This document shows, one piece after another, positions 46,856-57,899 of a stretch of DNA of 64,000 nucleotides (position 1 is the first letter of the stretch; each line of letters starts with the position of its first letter). Position numbers and translations under genes: made by a program. Origin of the DNA: Moringa oleifera (Eukaryota; Streptophyta; Magnoliopsida; Brassicales; Moringaceae); contig JAJFZO010000191.1 of NCBI GenBank assembly GCA_021397835.1, forward strand, positions 5,895,001 to 5,959,000, given 5' to 3'. The notes beneath the pieces were generated by a model. It did not search any database. It was not told where the DNA came from and saw only the letters and a list, made by a program, of their open reading frames with translations.

Positions 46856-47235
46856 TCAATAAAGATTTGTTTTCTTAAAACTAATATTTTATTTATTTTA
46901 AGATTATAAAAATAATCAAAAAAGTAATTCTTATAATTTTTAATGAAAAATTATTTTCAAAAATAAAAAATATTTTATTTATTTTAAAATTATAAAAATG
47001 ATTCAATGGTGTAATTTTCATGTTCTCTAATAATGATTTATTTTCAAAAAACAAACACTTTCTCTCAAAATATGAAAAAGATTATATGAGATTATGAAAA
47101 AGACTCAAGGGTGTATTTTTTATATTTTCAAAATAAAAATAAATATATTATTTTTGTTATTAAAACATTTCAAGGAAGGAGGAGTCTTTACAATCTTCAA
47201 TAAAAACCATGATCGAAATAAAAATAGTAATTATT
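46856..47235 (+). repeat. LTR-type repeat array (left copy)
   Basis: About three units of roughly 90-110 bp on the pattern AAATATTTTATTTATTTTRAGATTATRAAAA, ...TCAA.GGTGTA, TTTTCATGTTCTC and AATAAAGATTT. The same array is at 53690-54060 inside a 1.6-kb LTR. It may be the stump of the matching 5' LTR. Confidence 0.6.
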
Positions 47236-47309
47236 TTAGGAATATATATATGCACTCGTAATCATTTCATGAAAGTGATTTGGTATTAAAAAGAATCCCT
47301 TATAACGTG

Positions 47310-47475
47310 TTTGATCCTAGAGGAAAATGGATCCAAATGAGAAGGACCTTATGTCACAAAGAAAGCATTTTCAAAAGGAGCTTTAATTCTTGCAGAAATG
47401 GATGACAAGGAATTTCGTATTCTAGTCAATTTGAATGCAGTGAAGAAAATAATGAGCTTGATGCATCAATTTGAG
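47310..47475 (+). pseudogene. Ty3/gypsy integrase C-terminal (GPY/F) fragment
   Basis: FDPRGKW in one frame, then after a frame change GPYVTKKAFSKGALILAEMD and NLNAVKKI. This is the conserved end of integrase in plant Ty3/gypsy Tat/Ogre-type elements (DPRGKF.PNW.GPY..KK..SGGALIL..MDG..F..PVN.DAVKKYY). Only the tail of pol remains here; the preceding LTR-type array directly abuts it, so most of the element was deleted. Orientation matches the purine tract and LTR at 52.78-54.41 kb. Confidence 0.85.
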
Positions 47476-49304
47476 TTGAAAATGTTAAAAAAACAAAACA
47501 AAAAAAAAATAAAAAAGGGAGATGAAGAATGGTTGCAAGAAAATGTCACTCAAACTAGTGTCATCATCCCCAATAATGAAGTGTTCTTCGGAAGAAGATT
47601 CAAGATAAAAAAAAAAAAAAGTTGTGATTATGAAGAATTCATTGTATAAAATCTTGGATGATCCCTCGCTAAGTCCACTTGAAAATATACATCTTGAGCA
47701 TTCATTATTAATTTTTCACCCTGATTCCATCAATGACATTCCCACTTTCTTTGCTTAAGAATCTTGTATGAAATCTCACATATCGCTTATTGAAACTATT
47801 TTGAAATATACATGTTGGCTTCTTGTTATGAATTTTTTGTGTCAATTTCTTCATTGATGTTTTTATTCCTTCCATTGATCAATTGTATTTCTAGTATATT
47901 CTATTAATTCATCAACATGATCATTTTTTGATATTAGTATGTTGCATTCTATTTTAAAATGATATCTAATGATTAATACAACATGACGATATTACATGAT
48001 CAAAATGCATTTTGCTGGTTATTACAATTCATTGTGCATTCAGTTATTCAAGATGAACCCCTAATAGATAAAATATACATCTTTGTTTTTTTTCTAAAAA
48101 AAAAAAAGTGAAGGTCCCAAAGGGAGGAATGAAGTTAAAAGGCTTAGAAGGAAGTGGAGATTTCCAATATCAAATGAAATTAAAGAATGAAACTTATTTG
48201 GATCTAATTTAAAATTGAAGGTACAATTCATTTGAGTCATTTTTAAGTTAAGATCTAATTTAGATTAAATTAATAATTTTTTGAAACAAAATTAAACTAA
48301 ACTAAAATTTAGGGTTCAAATTAAAATGTGTATTAAATTTAAGGTTTTTTATATTATCTAATAATTTATATATAAAATATTTATAATTCTTTAAAAATAA
48401 ATTTAATTAAAAATATTGAAACAAAAAATTGTACGGCATCGGTTTGAACCCACTTCTTTTTATTATCCTTAGATTTCAACCTTTTAATTTATATATGTTT
48501 AATGCTTTTTTATTTAGTAAAACATATGAATCATTTTATTTTAATTTAAAATTTAAAGTAAAAGATGCAATGGGTGCATTTGAACCCATAGATTCTTGCC
48601 TTCAAATTAGGATCCGAAGATTTCTTACTGGGGAGTTTCGAGATGAGGGGTTGGTCCTGTGAGCTAGCATTGATTTCTAAAGAAGGCACCTTCTTCCATC
48701 GTAAGGTTTCAAATCTGGCTTCCTTTTCCAATCCTTGTAGGGTTTAGCTTTTAATCTATTTCTTTCTTTCGTTCATTTCTTTACATTTTCTTATGGAGTT
48801 ACTGTTTATAATTGAGAAAGAGAGAGTGTGGGAGGAGAATTTAGCTTCCATTCTCTTTACATTTTCATTTTCTATGTTCACTTTAATTTAATATCAAAAG
48901 AGGTTCATTTTTCCAATTTTGTTTTATTTGTCTTAGGTGTTGATGCTATTTGAGTTATCTTTCTACGTGGTCTAATGATGATTATGTAATGTGCATGAAA
49001 AATTCTTTGTTTTCTCAAAGATTTGGCAACATCATAAAACTGATTGGTTTGGTTATTGAACTATTGAAAATTGCTAGTTTGCAGTGAAAATTACAGAACA
49101 GAGCTTTAAGTTAATAAAGTTACCATTTCTACACGAATGTGACTACCTTAGAGTTATAGCTTTCCCTCGCCTTCAAACTTATTTTATCGTGAATACTAAT
49201 CATACTTTGATCCATTGTTTAATAATGATATGGGTTTTAAATTTTCAATAATGAAAATACCAATCAAGTATTAGATATATCTTGATGTTTTTCATTTTTT
49301 CATT
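47476..49304. other. 3' part of the gypsy relic, no gene seen
   Basis: Low-complexity and AT-rich sequence after the integrase tail. The 83-codon frame at 47398-47649 is the integrase tail plus Lys-rich read-through. Ends at the CACTA insertion, with target triplet ATT at 49302-49304. Confidence 0.4.
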
Positions 49305-51869
49305 CATTACTACAAATAAAAACTTTAATGATAGTTAAAAATGGCTTTTAGTGATAGTTATAGAACAGTTATTTTTATTCATGTCATTAAACGAGGGAGG
49401 TTTTAATGACAATACTAATAGAACTGTTATTAAAGGCTCCCCTTTTAATGATAGTTTTAATAAAACTATCATTAAATGGGATCCTTTTTAACAGCGGTTC
49501 TAATAGACTATCATCCAATGCCCCTTTTAATGATAGTTATAACAGAACTGTCATTGAAAGTTTTTTCCTTCAATGATAGTTTTGACAGAACTGTCATTAA
49601 AAGTATATATTTTTTTTATTAATTTTAAAATAAATACAAAATTTTTATTTTCAAATTATCCAAAACCATAAAATTCTTCATCTTTTTCATATCAACTATA
49701 TACATCAATATAATTTTTCGTAATATACAACCAAAATCTTAATAATTATAATTAACATATAATTAACATCAGAATATAAATTCATTTAATTAATATTTAA
49801 TTAACTTATCAATTAATCTAAAAATATTAACAATCATCAAATAATACATTCATCAATGTGTACCCGTTCATACTAAATATATTAATCTAAATATACTTAA
49901 AAAACCTTAATTTCATCAATAAAAATTCACCATACATACTTAATAAAGAACTTCTCAATATAATATACATTCTTAATACATTTTTAAAACTAAAACTAAT
50001 CAAATTAAATATAAATTATAAAATATAAATTTCATAAAAAATTTTGAATCTATAACGAAATACTTACATATGTTTGAATGTCAAAGATGAAGGAATTGAG
50101 GGGGAGCGTGTTATTGCTCCTTGTGAAGATTAAGACAAATGAGAAAGAAGATAGCAAGGAGAGAGTAAACGGAAAGAGCTGGAGATAAGAGGTACAACTA
50201 CCAGTAGCTAGCCTAGTGGCATTTGGACGAAGAGTAAAGAGAAGAAGGCCTGAAGAGAGGTAGTGCAGCTGCCATGCTAGCAGCTATCATGCTTGTAGCT
50301 GTGTAGTTGCTTTTGGATAGAGACCAAAAAGAAGAAGATCGAAGAAAAGAAGTTCAGCTGCCAAAGCTGGTATAGCTACTTCTGGACGGAGAGCAAAGAT
50401 GAGAAGGTTGGAAGAGAGGTAATGCAATTGCCATGCCAACAAATGGTTTAGCTATTTTTAGATAAAGATCAAAAAGGATAAGGCTGGAAAGAAGAAGGGC
50501 AACTATTAGCAGTTATCCTAGCTATTTCTAAACTGAGAGAAAAGAGGAGAAGGTCAAAAAAGAGGCAGTACAACTACCATGCTAGTAGCTGGTCTAGCTA
50601 CTTCTAAATAGAGACCAAAAAGAAGAAGCCAGAGAGAAGAAGTATGATTGCCAACAGCTGACCTGGGTGCTTTTAGATGGAGAGCAAATAGGAAATGGTA
50701 TGAAGAAAGGTAGTGCAGTTACCATGTCAGTAGCTACTTTAGCTATTTTTGGATAGAGACCAAAGAGGAAAAGGTTAGAGAGAAGAAGTATGGCTACCGG
50801 CAGTTGGTCTAACTGCTTCTGGACGAAGAACAAAGAAGAAAAGGTTGAAAAAAAGGCAGTACAGTTGCCATATCAATAGCTGGTCTAGCTGTTTTAGGAC
50901 AGAGACCAAATAAGAGAGGACCGGAGGAAAAAAGCATGGCTGCTAGTAGCTGGCCTAGCTGTAGAGGAGAAGGCTGAAAGAGAGGTAATGCAACTATCAT
51001 GCCAACAGTTGATCTAGCTGTTCTTGGATAGAGACTAAAGAGGAGAGGGCCAGAGAGAAGAAACACGGCTGCTAGCAGCTAGCTTAGCTACATTTGAATA
51101 GATAGCAAAAAGGAAAAGGCTGGAAGAGAGGCAGTACGACTACCATTTAGTAGTTGCTCTAGCTTCTTCTGGACAAAGACCAAAGAATAGAGGGTCAGAG
51201 AGAAGTACGACTATCAACAGCTGACCTAGCTATTTTCGAATGAAGAGCAAAGAGAAGAAAGGCCGAAGAGAGATAGTGACGTTACCAGTAGTTGGTCTAA
51301 TTGCTTTCAAACATAGAGTAAAGAGGAGAAAGATGAAGGAGGGAGTAAAAAATGTATATCTCACTGCTGATGGGATATGAAGATGAATTAAGGATCCTTA
51401 GCTGTTTAAACCAAGGCTGGACAGCCTTTAACAGGCTAGAATTATTGTAAAGAGCACGAGATATCCTTCTCGGGATATCCTTCGATGCCAATTCTAGTTC
51501 ACGCTAGTTGTGGCAAAACTGACGTGAAAGGATATTGAAGGCTGTCCCCATCTTAAGGCTGGTTATGTGAGTGGCCTTTAACACCAGTTCTCCTAGAACT
51601 AATGTTAAAGGCCGTAATGCTAGTCTTTTTGATTCAAGCCTTTAGCACTTAAAAGATCCAAGGATGGTCTTTTAACGCCACTTATTATTGAACTAGCGTG
51701 AAAGGATATCTTTAACATTAGCTTATTGTTAACTAATATTAAAGATCTCATTTTTAATGACAGTTTCAGAACAACTGTCATTAAAAGTATTAAGAAATTT
51801 TTTAATAATAGTTCTTTGAATAACAATCATTAAATTATTGTGTCACTTATTATAATTTTTGTAGTAGTG
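49305..51869. mobile_element. Non-autonomous CACTA transposon, copy 2
   Basis: Starts CATTACTACAAATAAAAAC (CACTA changed to CATTA) and ends AATTTTTGTAGTAGTG. The flanking triplets are both ATT (49302-49304 and 51870-51872), a perfect 3-bp duplication. Subterminal zones carry the same ACTGTCATTAAA-type repeats as copy 1, and the block AATAAATACAAAATTTTTAT is shared. Length 2565 bp, against 2567 in copy 1, but its AT-rich spacer is about 1 kb shorter and its minisatellite about 0.9 kb longer. No transposase; the 60-85 codon frames in it are repeat translations. Confidence 0.92.
50200..51335. repeat. Expanded minisatellite inside CACTA copy 2, about 16 units
   Basis: Units alternate between about 69-70 bp and about 76 bp, as in copy 1. 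Each starts near AGCTGGYCTAGCT.CTTYTGGA, followed by GAGA.CAAAGAGGAGAAGG; the longer type adds GGTAGTGCAGCTGCCATGCCAGC. I count 16 starts between 50200 and 51290. Confidence 0.85.
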
Positions 51870-51872
51870 ATT

Positions 51873-52429
51873 AATGGCATTTAAACAATATAATTTGTAT
51901 CAAATATAAGTTTACAAGCACATTTTATGCAACTATTACTTTCTTTAAGATGTGTGTATATAAAGTTCATGTTTCTCATTTTACATGATGGTCATCCTCG
52001 GATTTTTACTTCTTGAAAAGAAGAATAATCTTGTACTTTTTGTTTTAATTTGTTATCATGTAAATGATTGTTCTAGTGTTTCCAATCCATAACGAGTAAT
52101 ATTAAATATTTTGAAATTTTGAATGGTGAAATACTAGAGCATGATGTTGTGTTTTCCTTTTTATTTTTCATGCTATAAGATAGGGCAAGAAGCTCTTATA
52201 AGTATTTTTTTTCCCTCCCTTTGAATTGATTTCTTCTTATCTGTTGATATTTGTTAAATGGAATCAAGATAAATGCTTGTGATACACCTAGTAACTTAAC
52301 TAGTTTTAGTTATTCGTTTAGTAGCTTTCATTTTTTACCTTTAATGTGTCCATTAATGAGTTTTAGACATGGTGATTTTGCCAGTGTAGTGTAATTTTTT
52401 TTATTTTCCTAAAATGTTTCAATTTCATC
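51873..52429. other. Gypsy relic interior, no gene seen
   Basis: Continuation of the element split by the CACTA insertion. No motif recognised. Confidence 0.4.
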
Positions 52430-52740
52430 ATTCGTATGAAAGTATTTTGCATTTCAAAGTCTCAATTCTATTGATGGTACGAAGCATTTTACTTCCTAAA
52501 AAGTCTTAATTCCATTGTTAGTGCGATGCATTTATATTTCAAAGTCTTAATGCCATCATTTTTATGGAGCAATTTATCTTTCAAGAAGTCTCAATATCTT
52601 TGTTGGTATAGAGCATTTTGCATTTTAATGTCTCAAAGTCATCATTGGTGTGGAGAGTTTTATTTTTCAAAAATATCATAGTTGACGTTTATATGGAGCA
52701 TTTTGTTTTTAAAAGTTTCAAAGCGTCTTTATGGAGCATG
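52430..52740 (+). repeat. Tandem repeat, about 60-bp unit, about 6 copies
   Basis: Units are built on AAAGTCTCAAT.CCATYRTTGGTATGGAGCATTTT. They precede the purine-rich tract, the usual site of tandem repeats in the 3' untranslated part of large plant gypsy elements. Confidence 0.7.
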
Positions 52741-52775
52741 TTCATTTAAGGGTGGATGAGTTTTCAAGATTTCTA

Positions 52776-52789
52776 ATTTGAGGGGGACA
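52776..52789 (+). other. Polypurine-tract-like site (TTTGAGGGGGACAA)
   Basis: A G-rich purine run eight bases before the TG that opens the LTR-like segment at 52797. This is the expected position of the plus-strand primer of an LTR element. Confidence 0.5.
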
Positions 52790-52796
52790 AAATTAA

Positions 52797-54414
52797 TGTC
52801 TCATATCTTTATTTTATTTGTAATCCTTATTAATGAACAAAGAAGAGCAAATTGCAAACACCTTATTTTGCCTGGGTTATTTAACAATGATAAAAAAAAA
52901 AGTAGACATTTTAGGGATAAAAAGATAGATTTTAGTGATAAAGTGATAATTTCATTAAAAAAAAGAGAAAAATTTTAGGGATAAAGAGATAATTTGATAT
53001 AAGATATAAAAAAATATTGACAGAGAAGAAAGAGAGAAAGTTTTGGGATATAAAAATCATGTAAGTACGGGATTTCCTATCTTTGCTACATAAAGGTAAT
53101 TTTTATTTTTATTTTTATTTTTTTAGAAAAGATCAAGTGGGAGGAAGTTAAGGGAAAAAAAAGAGTTCTTTTTTTTTTATAAAAAAATTGTGTTTATGCA
53201 TGAATGTTATTGGTTTTATCGGCAAAAAAAAAGTAAGGTTTTTGTTTCTTGGGTTTACTTGTTCTTGCTGGTTTCTGTTTTGGGATGTCTTGAATTTGAA
53301 CATTATCACTTTGTTGTCGATGGTTTGTTGCATTGAATATTGGTATGCTCCATTATGTTTGTTACTTAATGCATTTTATGGAGAAAGCTATGGCAACAAC
53401 ATCTGTTATATTTGGCTTTCTTAGCTTTATCATTTTCTTAAGATATCGTTAAAAAAATGTAATGATAGCACTCAGTATTTCGATTAATTAATAAATAAAG
53501 ATCGGTAAATTGAAGGTATTGATGGCATTGCATTTTGGGAATGATGATGCACATATTATCATAATAAATTTACACAGAATAGAATGCTACAAGATATGTC
53601 ATTATATTTTGGGAATTGCTTTTAACATGTGCAATGGATAGAATGGAATTACTTATTTTGAGATTATGCTTCAATAAATATTTATTTTTAAAAATAAAAA
53701 ATATTTTGTTTATTTTGAGATTATGAAAATGACATAAGTGAAGAATTTGTATATTCTTTAATAAAGATTTATTTTTAAAAAAGAATTGCTTTTAATTTTC
53801 ATAGTCATAAATAAAAAATATTTTATTCATTATGAGATTATAGAAATGACTCAAGTGAATACTTTTCATGTTCTCAAATAAAGATTTACTTTTTAAAAAA
53901 ACTATATTTTATTTATTTTGAAATTATGAAAATGTTTTAAGGAGTAATTTTCTTATTTTTCAATAAAGATTTGTTTTTAAAAAATTAATTTATTTAATAT
54001 TATGAAAAAGGCCCAAGGGATATCTTCTATATTTTCAAAATAAAAACAAAAATATTATTTTTTACTTTCAATAAAAATCATTTTTTAAAAAAATAATCAA
54101 CAATATTCAAAAATAATGAAAATATTTTTTTTTGAAGAAAAAAAGGTTGAATAAATGTGAAACCTTTTATATTCTCTGACAAAATTCTTCGATAATGAGA
54201 ATTAAAAGTGAAATAAGGATGAAACTTTTATATTTTCTGGCAAAACTCTTTGATTATGATGATCAAAGGTGGAACAAAGGTGAACTTTTAAACTCTTCAA
54301 AAACTGCTCTAAGTACATTCATACATACTGTTTTTGCAAGATCTAGCATTTCATGATCAAAATCAATTTTTAAATATCAAATGAGTTTCAAAATCAAAAA
54401 AATAATTTTGCTCA
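52797..54414 (+). repeat. Ty3/gypsy-type LTR, about 1.6 kb
   Basis: Opens TGTCTC after the purine tract and closes GCTCA before a leader-like ATTGGTGTCGATTATCGAG (54415-54433). Contains the repeat array shared with 46856-47235. Having a purine tract on the left and a primer-site-like sequence on the right is unusual for one LTR. Confidence 0.5.
53690..54060 (+). repeat. Repeat array within the LTR, about 4 units
   Basis: Units of roughly 90-100 bp (AAAATATTTTRTTTATTTTGAGATTATGAAAATGAC, then TTCTCAAATAAAGATTTATTTTT). Same family as 46856-47235. Confidence 0.7.
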
Positions 54415-54433
54415 ATTGGTGTCGATTATCGAG

Positions 54434-55769
54434 TGCTTATGGAGGTGCTAACCTGATTCTTCATTCATACTGATTCTCAAATCCATACTTCTTATTTCAT
54501 AATATCGGTTTAGCTTTTTTATATTTAATTTTGTTTGTTTTTGTTAAATCCGAAAGATGATTTTTAAAAATAAGTAAATCTTTAATGACCAATTACATCA
54601 TTAAAAAAATTGATAATGACTCATTGTTTTTATTTCAATTTGAATCCATTAAGATTATTTTTAATCACATCAAAGATTCCCTGATCAGATCTGGTGACAA
54701 TAATCTTATAAAAAAACACAAACTATATATAAACGAATAGATCAATAATTTCATGTTTGTAGCACAAATAAATATTATTTATTTATTAAAATTAATTTTC
54801 TAATCAAATCATGATATCTAAAAAAAAAATGAATTAAAATCAGAGGGAGTAATGAATTCCTTTGGTCTTTTAATTTATCCCTAACTTCTTAATTCCTGCA
54901 CCCCAATGAATGTTATTAGAATCTTTTGATACAATGTATGCTTATTTATAGCGTAAAAAAGTAACAATGAGTTTGAGTTGAAAAACCAAAATAGGAATGA
55001 ACCTTTGGCCTAATGAAATAGTTAAAAGCTTATCAATCAATGAGTCCATTAATCTCATGTATAAAAGTAAGAGATGTTAATTCTATCATAAACAAATACA
55101 TTGTCTATCATAGCTAAAATCACATATGACATATGTAATACGTAAAATATTTGACAATATAATAAATTCATTGTGATAATGCAAGTCAGACATATAATAA
55201 TTCTAACATATTTAACTTTTGTTAATAAGTATAAGATTTTTAATTATCGGGATTTATTAATTACTAATCAACTTTTAATATTTTATTTTGATTGTAATTT
55301 AATATTGTCAGGATTGTAGAAATAGACATCTATATATATATATATATATATATAAGCTTAAATGATGAGAGAGAGAATGTTAAAAATATAAGAATTAATT
55401 TTAATTTCTTATTTTTCTCTCTATATATTTTTGAATACTATGGACAACCTTTTTAAGTAGTTTTTGTTGTTCACAATTCCACAGTCGATCAAGTCTTTCT
55501 CATACATCAAGTAAGCTTACAACATATAATGGAATTTCTCCATAAGGAGAAATTAATAATTTGAGTTTTCCTGCTTGTGAATGGTGAGGACAAAGACACC
55601 ATAACCCAACCAGGAAAATATTCCTGGGACAACCCTCTCTTTTAACTCTTTTTTACTAAGAGAATCAGCCTTGGGCCTACCTAATGGCTTGGCTGGTAGG
55701 TTTGCATGAAGTCAAAGTCCTCGTCAAGAATCACGATGTATGGCAAACAGCAGCCATGAAAACCATTTA
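54434..55769. other. Intergenic AT-rich DNA
   Basis: No gene seen. A (TA)n microsatellite of about 13 repeats sits near 55329-55354. Confidence 0.4.
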
Positions 55770-56312
55770 GTTTATTCATGCAGTAGCCAGGTTTTTCCAT
55801 TCACCTGGTTCACCATCCAAACTTGTACTAACTCTGCTTGTTTGGCTACCCAGAAACGTTCTTCCAGAGCCTCCATTGACAGACCGCGAAGAAAGAGCAA
55901 ATGATCAGGACTGTGATTTGCAGGCATGAAAACAGGCTGCAAAAAAGCCATGTGGCTTATGGTCTTTCCTTTTGTTGATAAACGATCTTTCATTGACGAC
56001 CGACTGATACCCTGAGTTGGCACCTGGTAGACTTCCATTTCCATGGATGAATACAATTAGAACTATTGATTTTAGGAAGGACAATTGGAACAGTAACTTC
56101 CATGGCTTTGCTGCATATATTCGCCTCCAACTCCTCATGACCCACAACACACCGCCCTTACAAAAGAGTAATAGGAAGAGAAAGTGGGTTGCACAGAACA
56201 TATAAGAAATTAACAACCCTCTAAGGCTAATGTTGTATTTAGATGGCAATGAGGGAAGAGAAATCTCTCCATGCAAATTACAAGAACTATCACTTACGAT
56301 AAACTTAGACAT
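55770..56312 (-). pseudogene. Broken coding-like stretch downstream of the F-box gene
   Basis: Less AT-rich than its surroundings. A 135-codon frame opens at ATG 56312 and carries one hydrophobic span (LLISYMFCATHFLFLLLF) and a basic KRKDHKPHGFFAACFHACKS segment before TGA. Beyond the stop the same frame goes on to a Ser-rich stretch and TSLDGEPGEWKNLATA. A second frame (from ATG near 56044) overlaps it and ends in VNQVNGKTWLLHE. I cannot name a family; it could be a small gene disabled by a stop, a spliced gene, or the 3' UTR of the F-box transcript. Confidence 0.35.
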
Positions 56313-56660
56313 TAAACATAGTACCTGACTAATTGAAGGTAAATTTATTCTAACAAAAGCTCAAATCATGAGTTTGGGCAGTCACATAAGACCACATAGA
56401 GCTGCAACTAAGAAGAACTCAATACCAGGGAATAGAACATCAACTAAGAAATAATGTCCTGCAACAGCATAAAGCTACAAGACACCCTAAAAAAGACAAA
56501 TATAAATTGCAACCTATTTCATGAATGTGCCAAAAAGCAAAAGAACACTGCAACAACATGAACTCGCTTAGGATTGATGTGCCAGCTAAGCTCATTATCT
56601 CTCAGGTTGGCGAAAAGCAAGACAACCAACCAAAACTGGATAGAGAGGGCGCGTTGCAGA
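56313..56660 (-). other. 3' flank of the F-box gene
   Basis: Probable 3' UTR and spacer. No clear poly(A) signal was fixed. The 73-codon minus-strand frame at 56519-56740 overlaps the F-box gene end in another frame and is a shadow. Confidence 0.45.
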
Positions 56661-57818
56661 TTATGCCAATGACAAGATGTTCTCCTCATATTCAGTAACT
56701 GTAACAACATTGTAGAATGGATCGAGAGGCTGCTGTTCACCCAGTCCGGTTATGTCAATCTTCTTGATTTCTTGCATTTTTAAGTCATAGAAAAACACAT
56801 GAAAGTCATTTGATACGCAATGTGGTGCCAGTAAGATATCACCTCTGTGAAGGACACCAACAACATTATAGTTCTGGTTTCCCCCAAGTTTCCTAAAGCT
56901 TGAAGGCAGACAAATCATATGCTTAACCCAAACCTTGTTGCAAGGATCTTGAAATAACCAAAGACCTATTCTGTTGTTATCACCAACCCCAGACTCAACG
57001 ATACCCAAATACCCAGCAAATTCTATTAAACACGACGTATCTCTAGTCTGCGGGGCACCTGCCGGGAGTGGAAACTCATGGAAACTCTCAGTATAGAGAT
57101 TGAATGCAACCAAAACTGCTGGCTCAGTTGGATCCCATGGAGCAATCCAACTCCTGAAATATATTACCCCATCAACACAAACACCTTCGCGCTGAGGATA
57201 GTAAGGAAGACCACGAGAAATCCGTCTCCAAGAGTTCGTCCCCAACACGAAAACCCTGTATTCCACCCTTTTGGGTTGGTATTTGTGAATATCCAAATTG
57301 GGGACAACCCAAGAATTCAAGACTTTGTATTGCTTAGTAACGGGGTCAAAACCGAAGGAGTTCACACAAAAGAAAGTAGATGCAGCAAGAGGAGAGTTTG
57401 GGGGGTAAATCAAGGGGAGGGTCACGGCTTGCCTGGTGCTGGGGTTGCAAAGAGTGGCACAAAGGCCAAAATCCATGCAGACGATGCCCTTGATGGAGTT
57501 AGAGGTGTAACGAGAGAAACGGGGCGGCACTGCCAGGCGGAAGACAGCCGGTCCCCCATCGAGGCCTGCGGAGAAGAACAGCTGAGAATATTGAAGCTTG
57601 GAGGCGCAGGTGATTAGGAGACCTGACGTTACCCTTGGCGCACGTATCTCGTGTACGTTGGCGAAAGATCGGGTGGCGATCATGGAGGCACAGAGCTTAG
57701 ATATGCACCGGAATCGCATCAGAGACTTCAGGGGAAGTCTTGTGAAAATTCCATAGATGAGATCAAGAGGGAGTGAATCCCATTGCACAGTAAGTCTAAG
57801 AAGCTCTTTGTTCTTCAT
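56661..57818 (-). CDS. F-box protein with F-box-associated domain, 385 residues
   Basis: Intronless and complete. ATG at 57818 gives MKNKELLRLTVQWDS; an in-frame TTG three codons earlier is not a plausible plant start. Residues about 15-55 form the F-box (LPLDLIYGIFTRLPLKSLMR, then FRCISKLCASMI), which binds SKP1 in an SCF ubiquitin ligase. Residues about 85-320 match the plant F-box-associated (FBA/kelch-like) region: CNPSTRQAVTLP, FGFDPVTKQYKVLNSW, YRVFVLGTNSWRRI, YFRSWIAP, VLVAFNLYTESFHEFPLP, and near the end RGDILLAPHCVSNDFHVFFY and YDLKMQEIKKIDITGLG. This part would recognise the target, which cannot be told from sequence. Ends TAA. The plus-strand frame of 179 codons over it is a shadow. 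Confidence 0.94.
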   Translation of the reverse strand: MKNKELLRLTVQWDSLPLDLIYGIFTRLPLKSLMRFRCISKLCASMIATRSFANVHEIRAPRVTSGLLITCASKLQYSQLFFSAGLDGGPAVFRLAVPPRFSRYTSNSIKGIVCMDFGLCATLCNPSTRQAVTLPLIYPPNSPLAASTFFCVNSFGFDPVTKQYKVLNSWVVPNLDIHKYQPKRVEYRVFVLGTNSWRRISRGLPYYPQREGVCVDGVIYFRSWIAPWDPTEPAVLVAFNLYTESFHEFPLPAGAPQTRDTSCLIEFAGYLGIVESGVGDNNRIGLWLFQDPCNKVWVKHMICLPSSFRKLGGNQNYNVVGVLHRGDILLAPHCVSNDFHVFFYDLKMQEIKKIDITGLGEQQPLDPFYNVVTVTEYEENILSLA

Positions 57819-57899
57819 GATGAGCAACGCCCAATTAGGGATTTCGCCTCGGATTTAGGAATTATAGCGAGGATAACTCTCGACTCTTTTTCACCCAAC

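Noticed and set aside
50594..51066. Minus-strand frames of 79 and 85 codons with repeated LFLFGLYPK-like words
   Set aside because: They are translations of the CACTA minisatellite units, not a repeat protein gene.
57078..57617. Plus-strand open frame of 179 codons
   Set aside because: It lies wholly within the F-box gene on the opposite strand and has no domain; it is a shadow of that gene's codon pattern.
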